The notes beneath the pieces are model-generated. The model had not been told where the DNA came from and did no database searches. It was given only the letters and a program-made list of their open reading frames with translations. Shown piece after piece: positions 7,722 to 15,854 of a stretch of DNA of 64,000 nucleotides. This DNA comes from an uncultured Clostridia bacterium (lineage in GTDB: Bacteria; Bacillota; Clostridia; Christensenellales; Aristaeellaceae). Position 1 is the first letter of the stretch. Each line of letters starts with the position of its first letter. Where the stretch lies: the NCBI GenBank assembly GCA_934663595.1, contig CAKUKM010000001.1, positions 282,428 through 346,427 of the forward strand, in the 5' to 3' direction. Position numbers and translations under genes: made by a program.

Positions 7722-9227
7722 TCAATAGGCCGGCGTTTCCTCCGATTCCTCCACGGGCAGTGTCGGCAGCAGCAGGGTTTTTAAATAGATCTCGCCGCCG
7801 AAGGATTCCACCGCAACGCCCTCGACCAGTATCCGCACGCCGCGGATCTCCTTCATGGCGCACAGCGTATTCACGATGGCATAGACGCAGCCGCGCTCCT
7901 CATCGGCGTTCATCAAAAGCGCACGGCGATAGAAATCGGCGGTAAAATTCACCGTGCAAACGCCGTCGGCCACCGAAACGCCCAGGATGTCGTTCTCGCA
8001 CGCGCCGGCCGGCAATGCGGAATCGCCGCTCCTTTCGGAAAGCGCGAACATTTCCGCCAGCACGTCGCGCGGCGAATGCGCGCGCTGCATGGAGAGCGCG
8101 CCGGCCGTCTTTTCCAGCGAGCCGTCGGCATGGGGGAGATAGACGTCGAACGAGCCGCCGATGCGGCAGGCGAAGTCCGCGCGATGAATCAGTCCGTCCG
8201 GGAAATTGAGCGTCGCATCGCCCATTTGGCAGGACGTGATCGTTTCGCCGTCGAGCGTAATGCGCACGGCATCGACATCGGGAACGAACGAGGCCACCGT
8301 CAGCACGACCGACGCGATCGCCTTCCATTCCGGAAGCTCGGTCATCGCGAGATATTCCAGTATGCCCGACGAGAATTCGAGCACCAGCACGCGCTCGCCC
8401 GAACGGGAAATCTCCGTTTTCGGATTGTTGATCAGCAGATCGACGTTCTCCGGCATCGGCGCAACCGTGGCCACGCGCGTCTGTGCGCCGCTTCTGAGCG
8501 CGCGAATCAGCGCGGAGGCGTAATCCGTGCTGTCGAATTCAATTCGGCGCGTTTCCGGAACCAGCCAGTCGCCGTTTTCCGCAGGAAAATACAATATCGC
8601 GTCGCGCGCGATCGTGCCGGTTTCCTGGGTGAGGAAATAGCCGTTTTCGGCGGTCATCTGCGCATACGCGGAGGTAATGCTCACAAACGGCTCCGTCTTC
8701 GCGCCCACCGGAAGCCCCGCGAGCGCCACCGGCCGGCCGCCAATCAGGATATTCACGCCCTGAATGTCCTCCAGCGACAGCAGCGTATTGGCGATGCACG
8801 ACAGCATCATCAGCGTATCCGTTTCGCTCGCAATGCCCAGCGCGTCCGCCGAGAGATTCACATTCACGATTCCGCACGCGCTTTCCACGCTCTTTAATTC
8901 CGTTCCGGACGGTATAAACGTCAGCTGCGAGGCGACCGACGAGCCGAACAGCAGCGCGCGCAGCACCGTTTCGCAGAAGTTCTCGTCGCTCGCCGGCGTC
9001 ATGAATCGCTTGATTGTCGAAAACGACGTACCGTCGCCGGAAACATAGTGAAACGTCACGCTCACGCTCTCGCGCTGAATCTGTTCGCCCAGAATCTGCT
9101 CGACCGGCGCGTCCGACGGCGTGGGCAGCGGGTATTCCTGATCCGCGTCGGTCGTCGGCATGCGCGTGCAGCCGCTCAGCAGAATGGCGAGCGCCAGCGC
9201 AAGGAGCAGCCATCGTCTTGCCTTCAT
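7722..9227 (-). CDS. GerMN-domain lipoprotein encoded with a two-component system
   Basis: A 501-residue predicted lipoprotein: a hydrophobic signal peptide ends in the lipobox LLSGC, with Cys at 20. The mature part holds what appear to be three GerMN-type repeats, each with a short strand such as VNVNLSADAL, LVLEFSSGIL or CTVNFTADFY. GerMN domains occur in the spore protein GerM and in LpqB, the lipoprotein encoded with MtrAB in Actinobacteria. The start ATG follows GGAGG by 6 bases and lies 12 bases after the sensor-kinase stop, making it the third gene of the regulator-kinase-lipoprotein unit. By analogy with LpqB it may modulate the kinase outside the membrane; that is inference. Confidence 0.8.
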   Translation of the reverse strand: MKARRWLLLALALAILLSGCTRMPTTDADQEYPLPTPSDAPVEQILGEQIQRESVSVTFHYVSGDGTSFSTIKRFMTPASDENFCETVLRALLFGSSVASQLTFIPSGTELKSVESACGIVNVNLSADALGIASETDTLMMLSCIANTLLSLEDIQGVNILIGGRPVALAGLPVGAKTEPFVSITSAYAQMTAENGYFLTQETGTIARDAILYFPAENGDWLVPETRRIEFDSTDYASALIRALRSGAQTRVATVAPMPENVDLLINNPKTEISRSGERVLVLEFSSGILEYLAMTELPEWKAIASVVLTVASFVPDVDAVRITLDGETITSCQMGDATLNFPDGLIHRADFACRIGGSFDVYLPHADGSLEKTAGALSMQRAHSPRDVLAEMFALSERSGDSALPAGACENDILGVSVADGVCTVNFTADFYRRALLMNADEERGCVYAIVNTLCAMKEIRGVRILVEGVAVESFGGEIYLKTLLLPTLPVEESEETPAY

Positions 9228-9239
9228 GCGTTCGCCTCC

Positions 9240-10769
9240 TTATTTCTGTGAAAGCGGCAGGTCGATCGTAAACGTCGATCCCTTGCCCTCTTCGCTGGTC
9301 GCGGTAATCGTGCCGCCGTGCAGCATCACGATCTGCTTGACGATCGAAAGGCCGAGTCCCGTGCCGCCGGTCGCGCGCGAACGCGCCTTGTCCACGCGAT
9401 AGAATCGATCAAACACGTGGGGGAGGTCGGCGGCGGGAATGCCAATGCCGGTATCGGTCACGCGAATGATCGCGCGCTTGCCGGACCGCGCGAGGCTGGC
9501 CTGCACGGAGCCGCCGCGCGGCGTGTATTTGATCGCATTGTCGATCACATTGTAAATGACCTGCTGGAGCTTGACCGCGTCGCCCGGCGTTTCGAGCGCT
9601 TCCTTCGCGCTGCATTCCAGCTCGATGCCGTTTTCGCGCGCGAGCGGCGCAAGGCGCTTGACCTGCTCCAGCAGCAGCTCGTGCAGATCGATATCGGAAA
9701 TGCTCAGCTTCATGCCGCCACTGTCGATGTTGACCAGCGTCAGCAAATCGGACACGATTCGATTCAGGCGATCGATTTCCTTATTGACGTCCGACAGGAA
9801 CTCGCGCGCCATGCCCGGATCGATCGGATCCTGATAGAGAATCGTTTCAATCAGTATTTTCATCGTGCTCAGCGGCGTCTTCAGCTCGTGCGACGCATTG
9901 GAAACGAACAGATTTCTCGACCGATCCAGCGTTTCGAGCTTTTCGGACATGCCGTTGAACGCGGCGGCCAGCTCGGCGAATTCCGTTTTGCCGCGAACGT
10001 TTACGCGCGCGGAGAAATCGCCGCCGCTCATTTTCGCAATGCCCTCGCGCAGCTCGCCGACCGGCTTGGTAATCGTGCGCAGCACGAGGCTGCTCATCAC
10101 AATCACAATCAGCGCGACCACGACCAGCCAGCCGAGAATCTTCAGCTGAATTTCGCGAAGGTTGTCGTAAATCTCCTGCACGCGCGAAACGTAAATCGCC
10201 ACGCCCAGCAGGCCGTTTTCATCGGCGATTGCGGAGGCGAACACGCCCTTCATGTCGCTTCCGGCGGAGAAGATGGATACGGTCGCGCTGGTATGCTTTG
10301 TGTCGCGGCCGGACGCATCGTAAATGCCGTAGCCGCTCGCCGCGCCGGACAGCACCTTCGACGATTCCGCGAGATACAGCCGCACGCCGCTGAGCTGGGA
10401 ATCGGTATCGACCTGCACCACGCCGAGCGAATCCAGAATCAGCACGCGGCTGTCCTCGTCCTGGCATGTTTCGGCGGCGTATTTCAGCATTTCGGCCGCA
10501 TTCAGCGCAGCAAAAGGAGCGCATACTCGTTCCGCGAGGGAATCGGCGATGCGCTGATCGTCCTTGATGCGCTGATTAAACATATATTCGCCTACCAGCT
10601 GGATCAGCGAAACGCCGACGACGGAAAACGCGACGGCGATGATCAGCAGATAGGCGAGAACAATCCTCCAGCGAACGGAATATAGATTTTTCTTAATCCT
10701 TGTCAGTGAAATAGTAGCCCACTCCCCACTTGGTGAAGATGTATTCCGGCTGGCTGGGCACCCTTTCAA
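9240..10769 (-). CDS. Membrane sensor histidine kinase (HAMP, HisKA, HATPase)
   Basis: Sensor of the adjacent response regulator. Membrane segment 1 (RIVLAYLLIIAVAFSVVGV), an extracellular sensor region of about 140 residues and membrane segment 2 (WLVVVALIVIVMSSLVL) come first. HAMP, HisKA with phospho-acceptor His in NASHELKTP (about 294 from the TTG), N box NVIDNAIKYTP, G1 DTGIGIP and G2 GTGLGLSIVK follow. Architecture resembles WalK/PhoR-type kinases. The start is uncertain: coordinates use TTG 10769, which overlaps the regulator by 77 bases and has no clear ribosome site. Homologs would begin near residue 25 (KKNLYSVRW), where only CTG or ATT codons are available. Confidence 0.9.
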   Translation of the reverse strand: MKGCPASRNTSSPSGEWATISLTRIKKNLYSVRWRIVLAYLLIIAVAFSVVGVSLIQLVGEYMFNQRIKDDQRIADSLAERVCAPFAALNAAEMLKYAAETCQDEDSRVLILDSLGVVQVDTDSQLSGVRLYLAESSKVLSGAASGYGIYDASGRDTKHTSATVSIFSAGSDMKGVFASAIADENGLLGVAIYVSRVQEIYDNLREIQLKILGWLVVVALIVIVMSSLVLRTITKPVGELREGIAKMSGGDFSARVNVRGKTEFAELAAAFNGMSEKLETLDRSRNLFVSNASHELKTPLSTMKILIETILYQDPIDPGMAREFLSDVNKEIDRLNRIVSDLLTLVNIDSGGMKLSISDIDLHELLLEQVKRLAPLARENGIELECSAKEALETPGDAVKLQQVIYNVIDNAIKYTPRGGSVQASLARSGKRAIIRVTDTGIGIPAADLPHVFDRFYRVDKARSRATGGTGLGLSIVKQIVMLHGGTITATSEEGKGSTFTIDLPLSQK

Positions 10770-11385
10770 TCTTTTCGCGCAGGCGACGGATATGCACGTC
10801 TACGGTGCGCAAATCGCCCAGATAATCGTATTTCCAGATCGTTTCCAGCAGGCTTTCGCGCGAGAAGACCTTGCCGCGGTTCGTGACGAACAGCTGCAGC
10901 AGATCGAATTCCTTCGCCGTGAGGTTGACCTCGCGCCCGCCGACGGAAACGGAGCGGTTGTTCATGTTCAGCTTCAGATCGCGCACGGTAATTACGCGCT
11001 GCGTGACCTCCGCGCGCTGCATGGTCGTGCGGCGCAGAATCGTCTTGATGCGCGCCTTGACCTCGAGAATATTGAACGGCTTGGTCATGTAATCGTCCGC
11101 GCCGTATTCCAGGCCCAGGATCTTGTCCATGTCCTCGCCCTTGGCGGTCAGCATGATGATCGGCACGCTGCTCTTTTCGCGAATGCGCTGGCAGACCTCG
11201 ATGCCGTCGAACTTCGGAAGCATCACGTCGAGCAGCACCAGATCAAACTGGCCCGCAAAGAACTTGTTTACGGCCTCCTCGCCGTCCGCGGCGGAATCCG
11301 TCTCGTAGCCGTCCTGCTCCAGGGAATACTTCAGTCCCTTCACAATCAGCGGCTCGTCGTCGACGATCAGTATCCTTCTTGCCAT
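10693..11385 (-). CDS. OmpR/PhoB-family response regulator
   Basis: DNA-binding partner of the downstream sensor kinase, 230 residues. The receiver domain shows acidic pocket DD at 9-10, phosphorylated Asp 53 in LLDVMLP, Thr in MLTAKG and Lys in MTKPF. The C-terminal winged helix has LTAKEFDLLQL and the DLRTVDVHIRRLREKIE recognition region. AAGGAGG lies 8 bases before the ATG. It is the first gene of the three-gene unit with a near-consensus promoter. Sequence type is PhoP/WalR-like, but walHIJ-type neighbours are absent and a GerMN lipoprotein follows instead, so naming it WalR would be unsafe. Confidence 0.95.
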   Translation of the reverse strand: MARRILIVDDEPLIVKGLKYSLEQDGYETDSAADGEEAVNKFFAGQFDLVLLDVMLPKFDGIEVCQRIREKSSVPIIMLTAKGEDMDKILGLEYGADDYMTKPFNILEVKARIKTILRRTTMQRAEVTQRVITVRDLKLNMNNRSVSVGGREVNLTAKEFDLLQLFVTNRGKVFSRESLLETIWKYDYLGDLRTVDVHIRRLREKIERVPSQPEYIFTKWGVGYYFTDKD

Positions 11386-11461
11386 GGAAGAACCTCCTTT
11401 TATATCCGACCGATGGCCGCTTCGGCAACCGGCAACAAGTGTTCATATAAATGTCATTTTT

Positions 11462-11490
11462 ATTATACACAATCGCGTTTCCTATTTCAA
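11462..11490 (-). promoter_or_regulatory. Promoter of response regulator-kinase-lipoprotein operon
   Basis: TTGAAA (11490-11485) and TATAAT (11467-11462) on the minus strand, 17-base spacer. The leader is about 70 bases. It is back to back with the D,D-carboxypeptidase promoter, so a regulator bound between them could act on both. Confidence 0.8.
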
Positions 11491-11527
11491 GAGATGATTT
11501 GTAAATGTTAGAATTTTCTGCCGCATG

Positions 11528-11556
11528 TGTACAAATTCCGGGTTTAATGCTATAAT
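11528..11556 (+). promoter_or_regulatory. Promoter of D,D-carboxypeptidase gene
   Basis: Extended -10 TGCTATAAT (TATAAT at 11551-11556) with a weak -35 TGTACA (11528-11533) 17 bases upstream. Confidence 0.65.
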
Positions 11557-11615
11557 GGTTTAAGCGGGTCGCGCGGTCGCGCCCGTTTCTATACGTTTCA
11601 TTTCGGAGGAGAATC

Positions 11616-13079
11616 ATGAACAAGCGCGCTCAACGCCATTTTGCCGCTCTGCTGGCGATTTTATGCGGCCTATTCGCCGCGCTGTCCGGCTTTGCATCGC
11701 CCGAGGACTACAACAAAAACTTCCCGGCGGCGCTGCAGGCGGATCAGCTCTACGGCGAGGCGGCGATTGTCATTGATGCGGACACCGGCGAGGTGCTGCT
11801 TGCAAAAAACGACGCGGTGCGCATGTATCCCGCGAGCACGACGAAGATGATGACGCTGCTTCTCGGCATCGAAAGCGGCATTCCGCTGGATACGGTCGTC
11901 ACCATTCCCGCGGAGGCGGCGGATATTACGTCCGACAGCTCCGTCGTTCCCGTTTATCGCGGCGAAACGATGACCTTTCAGGACCTGCTCTACGGCACGA
12001 TGCTGAAATCCGGCAACGACGGCGCAAATGCAATCGCGGTGCTGGTCGCGGGCTCGATTTCGGCGTTCGTCGAGAAAATGAACGCGCGCGCGCAGGAAAT
12101 CGGCTGCACGGGCACGCATTTCGCCAACGCCCACGGTCTGCACGACGACAACCACTATTCCACCGCGCACGATCTTGCGCTGATTGCGCAGACAGCGATG
12201 CGCAATCCCACTTTCCGCAAAATCGTGGGAACACAGGAATACACGATGAACATCTCCACCCGCGGCGCGGTCACCGTTTCCAGCACGAACAGCCTGCTGA
12301 ATCCGAAATCCTCCTTTTATTATGAAGAATGCATCGGCATCAAAACCGGCATGCATTCCAAGGCGGGCAAATGCCTCGTCGGCGCGGCCGAGCAGGAAGG
12401 CGTTACGCTGATTACCGTAACCATGCATTGCGGCGACGATCCGGAGCGCTATATCGACACCACGCGCCTGTTCGATTTCGGCTTTACCTGCTATATGCCG
12501 TATACGCTCGAGCAGATGTTCAACCTCACGAATTCGCGCCTGGCGAACGTGCATATCGCCAATGCGGTCAGCGACGATCCCTACGGCGGCTATCTTTCCC
12601 TGAACATCGCGCAGATCAGCGATGCGAGCTACGTCCGCATGGTGCAGTCCGGAAACGATGAATCGCTCCGCAACGCCGAGGACGATTTCGTCACGCGTTC
12701 CTCGATCGCGCTGATCGACGATCTCTCCGCGCCGATCGAGGCCGGTCAGATCATCGGCACATTCAACTATACCACCACCGACGGCCAAACCATCACCGCG
12801 TCGGTCACGGCGGGCCGCAGCGTCGAAGCGCAGCCGGAAACGCTCACGCTCTACGACGTATTCCCGTTCCTGCGCGTGTTTGAAAACCCGCTGGTGAAGC
12901 TGCTGGCGGCCGTAATTGCGCTGCTGCTGATTGTGATTATCCTCTATCGCCGCGCGCGCAGACGCCGCCTCGCGCGTCGCCGCAAGCAGCTCTATGAGCG
13001 CCGGCGGCAGGAATATCTGCGCCGTCAGGCCGCGGCGCTGAGAAACGCAAATCGCCGTCCGCCGCAGAGAAGGAATTAA
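11616..13079 (+). CDS. dacF: D-alanyl-D-alanine carboxypeptidase (DacF/PBP5-type)
   Basis: Trims the terminal D-Ala of peptidoglycan pentapeptides at the outer face of the membrane. The 487-residue protein has a signal peptide, then the penicillin-binding motifs STTK (catalytic Ser 74, Lys 77), SGN in MLKSGNDGANA, and KTG in GIKTGMHSKAG. A PBP5 C-terminal domain follows. It then has a true membrane segment (LLAAVIALLLIVIILY) and a tail of about 55 residues extremely rich in Arg, which should sit in the cytoplasm. Usual PBP5 homologs have only an amphipathic anchor, so this ending is unusual. GGAGGAG lies 6 bases before the ATG. Neighbours (spoIIQ-like, spoIID) suggest a sporulation role. Confidence 0.93.
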   Translation: MNKRAQRHFAALLAILCGLFAALSGFASPEDYNKNFPAALQADQLYGEAAIVIDADTGEVLLAKNDAVRMYPASTTKMMTLLLGIESGIPLDTVVTIPAEAADITSDSSVVPVYRGETMTFQDLLYGTMLKSGNDGANAIAVLVAGSISAFVEKMNARAQEIGCTGTHFANAHGLHDDNHYSTAHDLALIAQTAMRNPTFRKIVGTQEYTMNISTRGAVTVSSTNSLLNPKSSFYYEECIGIKTGMHSKAGKCLVGAAEQEGVTLITVTMHCGDDPERYIDTTRLFDFGFTCYMPYTLEQMFNLTNSRLANVHIANAVSDDPYGGYLSLNIAQISDASYVRMVQSGNDESLRNAEDDFVTRSSIALIDDLSAPIEAGQIIGTFNYTTTDGQTITASVTAGRSVEAQPETLTLYDVFPFLRVFENPLVKLLAAVIALLLIVIILYRRARRRRLARRRKQLYERRRQEYLRRQAAALRNANRRPPQRRN

Positions 13080-13096
13080 TTCAGGCAGGCGCGGCG

Positions 13097-13124
13097 GTAT
13101 AAAGCTCTCGATTTCCCCGATACT
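13097..13124 (+). promoter_or_regulatory. Possible forespore (sigma F/G-like) promoter for spoIIQ-like gene
   Basis: GTATA (13097-13101) and GATACT (13119-13124) with a 17-base spacer loosely resemble the GHATR/CATWMTA elements of sigma G and F promoters. The match is weak; it is listed because the gene downstream is a forespore-type gene and no sigma-A promoter is visible. Confidence 0.3.
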
Positions 13125-13146
13125 GGTGGATATGGAGGGCTTTGTT

Positions 13147-14100
13147 ATGAACAGAAAGAGCGTTTTATCTCAAATTCGTCGCCGCCTCATCGCCGCGCGC
13201 GAGCGCATTCTCCGAATGCTGAAAAGCGCGCCCGCCGCCGCATCCCGCCTGTCTTCGCGCGCCAAAGCCATTGCAGACAACGCGCTTCGGGCCGTCCGCA
13301 AGGCGTTTCCCCGCGAACGCAAATCGCCGCGCATTTCTATCCTGCGCATGTTCAGCTTCACTCGCGCCTCAGAGAGCGATCAACAGGCTTCAGGCGCGGC
13401 GTTTACCCGCGAACGCAAATCGCCGCGCGCTTCTATACTGCGCACGTTCAGCTTCACTCGCGCTTCAGAGAGCGATCAATCGGCTTCAAGCGCGGCGTTT
13501 CGGGCGGTTCGCACGGCGTTTGTCCGGCATGCGGACGCTATTCGGTATTACGGCGTGCTGATCGCCGTGCTGGCAGTGCTGGCCTCGGCGGCGATTCGCT
13601 ATCGCGACGCGCGCATGCGGCCGCAAAAAGCGTCCATGGAGCCGGAGAGTCGGAACGTTTCCGTTCAGATTACGCCTGCGCCGACGGCCGTTCCGCGCGA
13701 ACCGCTGCTGTTGCCGACGGGCGAGGTAATCGGCGCTTATTCCGCGGACACGCTGTCCTGGTCGGAAACGCTTTCGCAATGGCAGACGCATCCGGCGGTC
13801 GATTTCGCCTGCGCGGAGGGCGAGGCTGTGCTGGCCATGGCGGACGGCGTTGTGCGCGAACGGGCGTATGATCCGCTGCTGGGAAACACGATCGTGATCG
13901 ACCATGGCGACGGCAGAATTGCGCGCTACGCGTCCCTGAATACGCTGGAGCTGGTCGCGGTCGGCCAGCGCGTCGCGCGCGGAGACGTAATTTCCGCGGC
14001 AGGCGCCTGTCTTGCGGAGGATGCGCTCGGCGCGCATGTGCATATCGCTTACTATCTGAATTCCGTTCCGGAGGATGTTACCGCTGCGGACGGAGAATAA
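13147..14100 (+). CDS. spoIIQ: SpoIIQ-like M23 (LytM) membrane protein with internal duplication
   Basis: The 317-residue protein begins with a very basic cytoplasmic N-terminus that contains two and a bit copies of a 32-residue repeat (about residues 53-116; core RERKSPRxSILR, FSFTRASESDQ). One membrane segment (about 134-152) and an extracellular M23 domain follow. The order TGEVIGAYSADTLSWSETL, THPAVDF, GNTIVIDHGDG and HVHIAYY matches SpoIIQ, the forespore half of the SpoIIQ-SpoIIIAH engulfment channel. The putative zinc ligands (His and Asp in HPAVD, His pair in HVH) are kept, as in clostridial rather than Bacillus SpoIIQ. ATG 13147 has GGAGGG 7 bases ahead. Activity and name are inferred from motif order. 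Confidence 0.8.
   Translation: MNRKSVLSQIRRRLIAARERILRMLKSAPAAASRLSSRAKAIADNALRAVRKAFPRERKSPRISILRMFSFTRASESDQQASGAAFTRERKSPRASILRTFSFTRASESDQSASSAAFRAVRTAFVRHADAIRYYGVLIAVLAVLASAAIRYRDARMRPQKASMEPESRNVSVQITPAPTAVPREPLLLPTGEVIGAYSADTLSWSETLSQWQTHPAVDFACAEGEAVLAMADGVVRERAYDPLLGNTIVIDHGDGRIARYASLNTLELVAVGQRVARGDVISAAGACLAEDALGAHVHIAYYLNSVPEDVTAADGE
13303..13494 (+). repeat. 96-bp tandem duplication inside spoIIQ-like gene
   Basis: Two copies, 13303-13398 and 13399-13494, are mostly identical with about ten substitutions. The first bases of a third (GCGTTT) begin at 13495. The period is a multiple of three, so the frame is kept and 32 residues are duplicated in the cytoplasmic tail. Confidence 0.9.
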
Positions 14101-14115
14101 CAAGGGGGAAAAACA

Positions 14116-14415
14116 ATGTCGCGTCTCTGGACGAGGATCATCAAACGCCACCGCATTGTTCGTCAGACGACGGCCGATTGCGCCTGGGGCGACGAGGAGC
14201 ATGCGCTGGTGGAAATCTGCCGCGAGTTCGATATTCCGTGCCCGATCTGGCTGGAAAAGCATCGCCGCGAATACGCTGATTTTCGCCGCACGGCGTTCCT
14301 GCCGGAGCACTTCATTGAAGAGGTACCGTTCGACAGGCTGGAGATCGAATTTCTCGACGACACGGGCGAAAAGCGGCGCAGCAGGGATCCGCGCAACCAG
14401 TTCGACGGCTTTTGA
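14116..14415 (+). CDS. Conserved-looking small protein of unknown function
   Basis: A 99-residue protein I do not recognise. It has no signal peptide or membrane segment, and reads as a small soluble domain with a Cys-Pro pair (CPIWLEKHRREY) and acidic and basic stretches (EHFIEEVPFDRLEIEFLDD). GGGGGA precedes the ATG by 8 bases, and it sits between spoIIQ-like and radA with short gaps of 15 and 8 bases, which supports it being a real gene. Two Cys residues, 20 apart, are not arranged as a standard metal site. No function is proposed. Confidence 0.7.
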   Translation: MSRLWTRIIKRHRIVRQTTADCAWGDEEHALVEICREFDIPCPIWLEKHRREYADFRRTAFLPEHFIEEVPFDRLEIEFLDDTGEKRRSRDPRNQFDGF

Positions 14416-14423
14416 GGTGCGCT

Positions 14424-15803
14424 ATGGCAAAGGCAAAAACGATGTACGTATGCAGCCAGTGCGGCTATGAAACGCCGCGCTGGCTCGGCCGCTGCCCCGA
14501 TTGCGGCAATTGGAACACGCTCGAAGAGCAGCAGGCCGCGCCGGAGGCAAAGCTTCCGGAAAAGAAAATGCGCCGCGCGCCAGGAAATGACGCGGAGGCG
14601 CTGCGCGTGGATCTGATTCCGGACGAGAGCGCCGAGCGCCGCAGTTGCGGAATCGGCGAGCTGGATCGCGTGCTGGGCGGCGGTCTGGTGGCCGGTTCGC
14701 TGGTGCTGGTCGGCGGCGATCCGGGAATCGGCAAATCCACGCTGCTGACGCAGGCGTGCGCCAATCTCGCAACCGCCGGCGAAACCGTGCTCTATGTCTC
14801 CGGCGAGGAATCCGCGCGGCAGATCAAAATGCGCGCAAATCGCCTGGGCGCATCCGGAGCCGGCTTTTACGTGCTGTCGGAAAACGACGTCAACGGCGTT
14901 GCAAAGCGCATGGAGCAGCTGAATCCGTCGGTCATGGTGATCGACTCCATTCAGACGATGTATCTGCCCGAAATTGCGTCTGCGCCGGGCAGCGTGTCGC
15001 AGGTGCGCGAGTGCGCGTCGCTGCTGATGCGCCTGGCGAAGAGCGGCAATTGCAGCGTATTCCTGGTCGGCCACGTCACCAAGGAGGGCTCGATTGCCGG
15101 GCCGCGCATTCTCGAGCACATGGTGGACGCGGTGCTCTATTTCGAGGGCGACCGGCAGCATCAGTATCGGCTGCTGCGCGCGGTGAAGAACCGCTTCGGC
15201 TCGGTCAACGAGCTCGGCATGTTTGAAATGGCCTCCGAGGGCATGATCGAGGTGCCGAATGCGAGCGAAGCGCTGCTTTCCGAACGCGCGCACGATGCGA
15301 GCGGCTGCGTCGTCATGGCGGCCATGGAGGGCTCGCGCCCGTTTTTGACCGACGTGCAGGCGCTGGTGGCGACCACCGTATTCGGCAATCCGCGTCGAAT
15401 GGCGAGCGGAATGGATCAGGGGCGGCTCGCGCTGCTGCTGGCGGTCATGGAAAAGCGCGCGGGCTTCCGCCTGTATGACAAGGACGTTTACATCAACATC
15501 GCCGGCGGCATGTCGATTACCGAGCCGGCGGCGGATCTCGCGCTGTGTGCGGCGGTTGCCTCGTCGTTTAAAAACCGGCCGATCGATTCGGACTGCTCGG
15601 TAATCGGCGAAATCGGCCTGGCGGGCGAAATCCGCGCGGTTCCGCAGGCGGAGCGCCGCATTGCCGAATGCGCGCGAATGGGCTTTCAGCGAATCGTGCT
15701 GCCGAAGGCGAATCTTCGCTCCGTCCGCAACGATTACGGCGCGACGCTCATCGGCGTTGAAACAGTCGCCGAGGCCATCGCGGCGCTCGGACTCATTTCC
15801 TGA
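14424..15803 (+). CDS. radA: DNA repair protein RadA (Sms)
   Basis: Hexameric RecA-like helicase that promotes branch migration during recombination and transformation. The 459-residue protein shows, in order: a C4 zinc finger (CSQCGYETPRWLGRCPDCG, about 10-28), Walker A GDPGIGKST near 97, a RecA-like core with VMVIDSIQTMY, the diagnostic KNRFG motif, and a Lon-protease-like C-terminal domain (YINIAGGMSITEPAADLA). The usual start MAKAKTMYVCSQCG fixes ATG 14424; GAGG lies 6 bases upstream. It lies in a run of sporulation and envelope genes rather than in the ctsR-clpC operon familiar from Bacillus. Confidence 0.97.
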   Translation: MAKAKTMYVCSQCGYETPRWLGRCPDCGNWNTLEEQQAAPEAKLPEKKMRRAPGNDAEALRVDLIPDESAERRSCGIGELDRVLGGGLVAGSLVLVGGDPGIGKSTLLTQACANLATAGETVLYVSGEESARQIKMRANRLGASGAGFYVLSENDVNGVAKRMEQLNPSVMVIDSIQTMYLPEIASAPGSVSQVRECASLLMRLAKSGNCSVFLVGHVTKEGSIAGPRILEHMVDAVLYFEGDRQHQYRLLRAVKNRFGSVNELGMFEMASEGMIEVPNASEALLSERAHDASGCVVMAAMEGSRPFLTDVQALVATTVFGNPRRMASGMDQGRLALLLAVMEKRAGFRLYDKDVYINIAGGMSITEPAADLALCAAVASSFKNRPIDSDCSVIGEIGLAGEIRAVPQAERRIAECARMGFQRIVLPKANLRSVRNDYGATLIGVETVAEAIAALGLIS

Positions 15804-15807
15804 AACT

Positions 15808-15837
15808 GAATAGCAAAGCCGGATTGGCGCATAATAA
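15808..15837 (+). promoter_or_regulatory. Possible sigma-E-type promoter of spoIID
   Basis: GAATAGC (15808-15814) and CATAATAA (15830-15837) with a 15-base spacer resemble the KMATATT/CATACAMT elements of mother-cell sigma E promoters. In B. subtilis spoIID is a sigma E gene, which makes the match worth noting. Confidence 0.4.
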
Positions 15838-15854
15838 CCGTGAGGTGATCATTC

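Noticed and set aside
9009..9020. Spo0A-box-like TTGTCGAA
   Set aside because: It is inside the GerMN lipoprotein coding region, away from any promoter, and expected by chance.
10693..11385. Calling the regulator WalR (essential cell-wall regulator)
   Set aside because: Receiver and winged-helix sequence are similar, but the walH/walI/walJ/htrA neighbours are missing and a GerMN lipoprotein follows.
14163..15293. Long minus-strand frame opposite radA
   Set aside because: Shadow of radA with no motif; the plus-strand frame carries every RadA hallmark.
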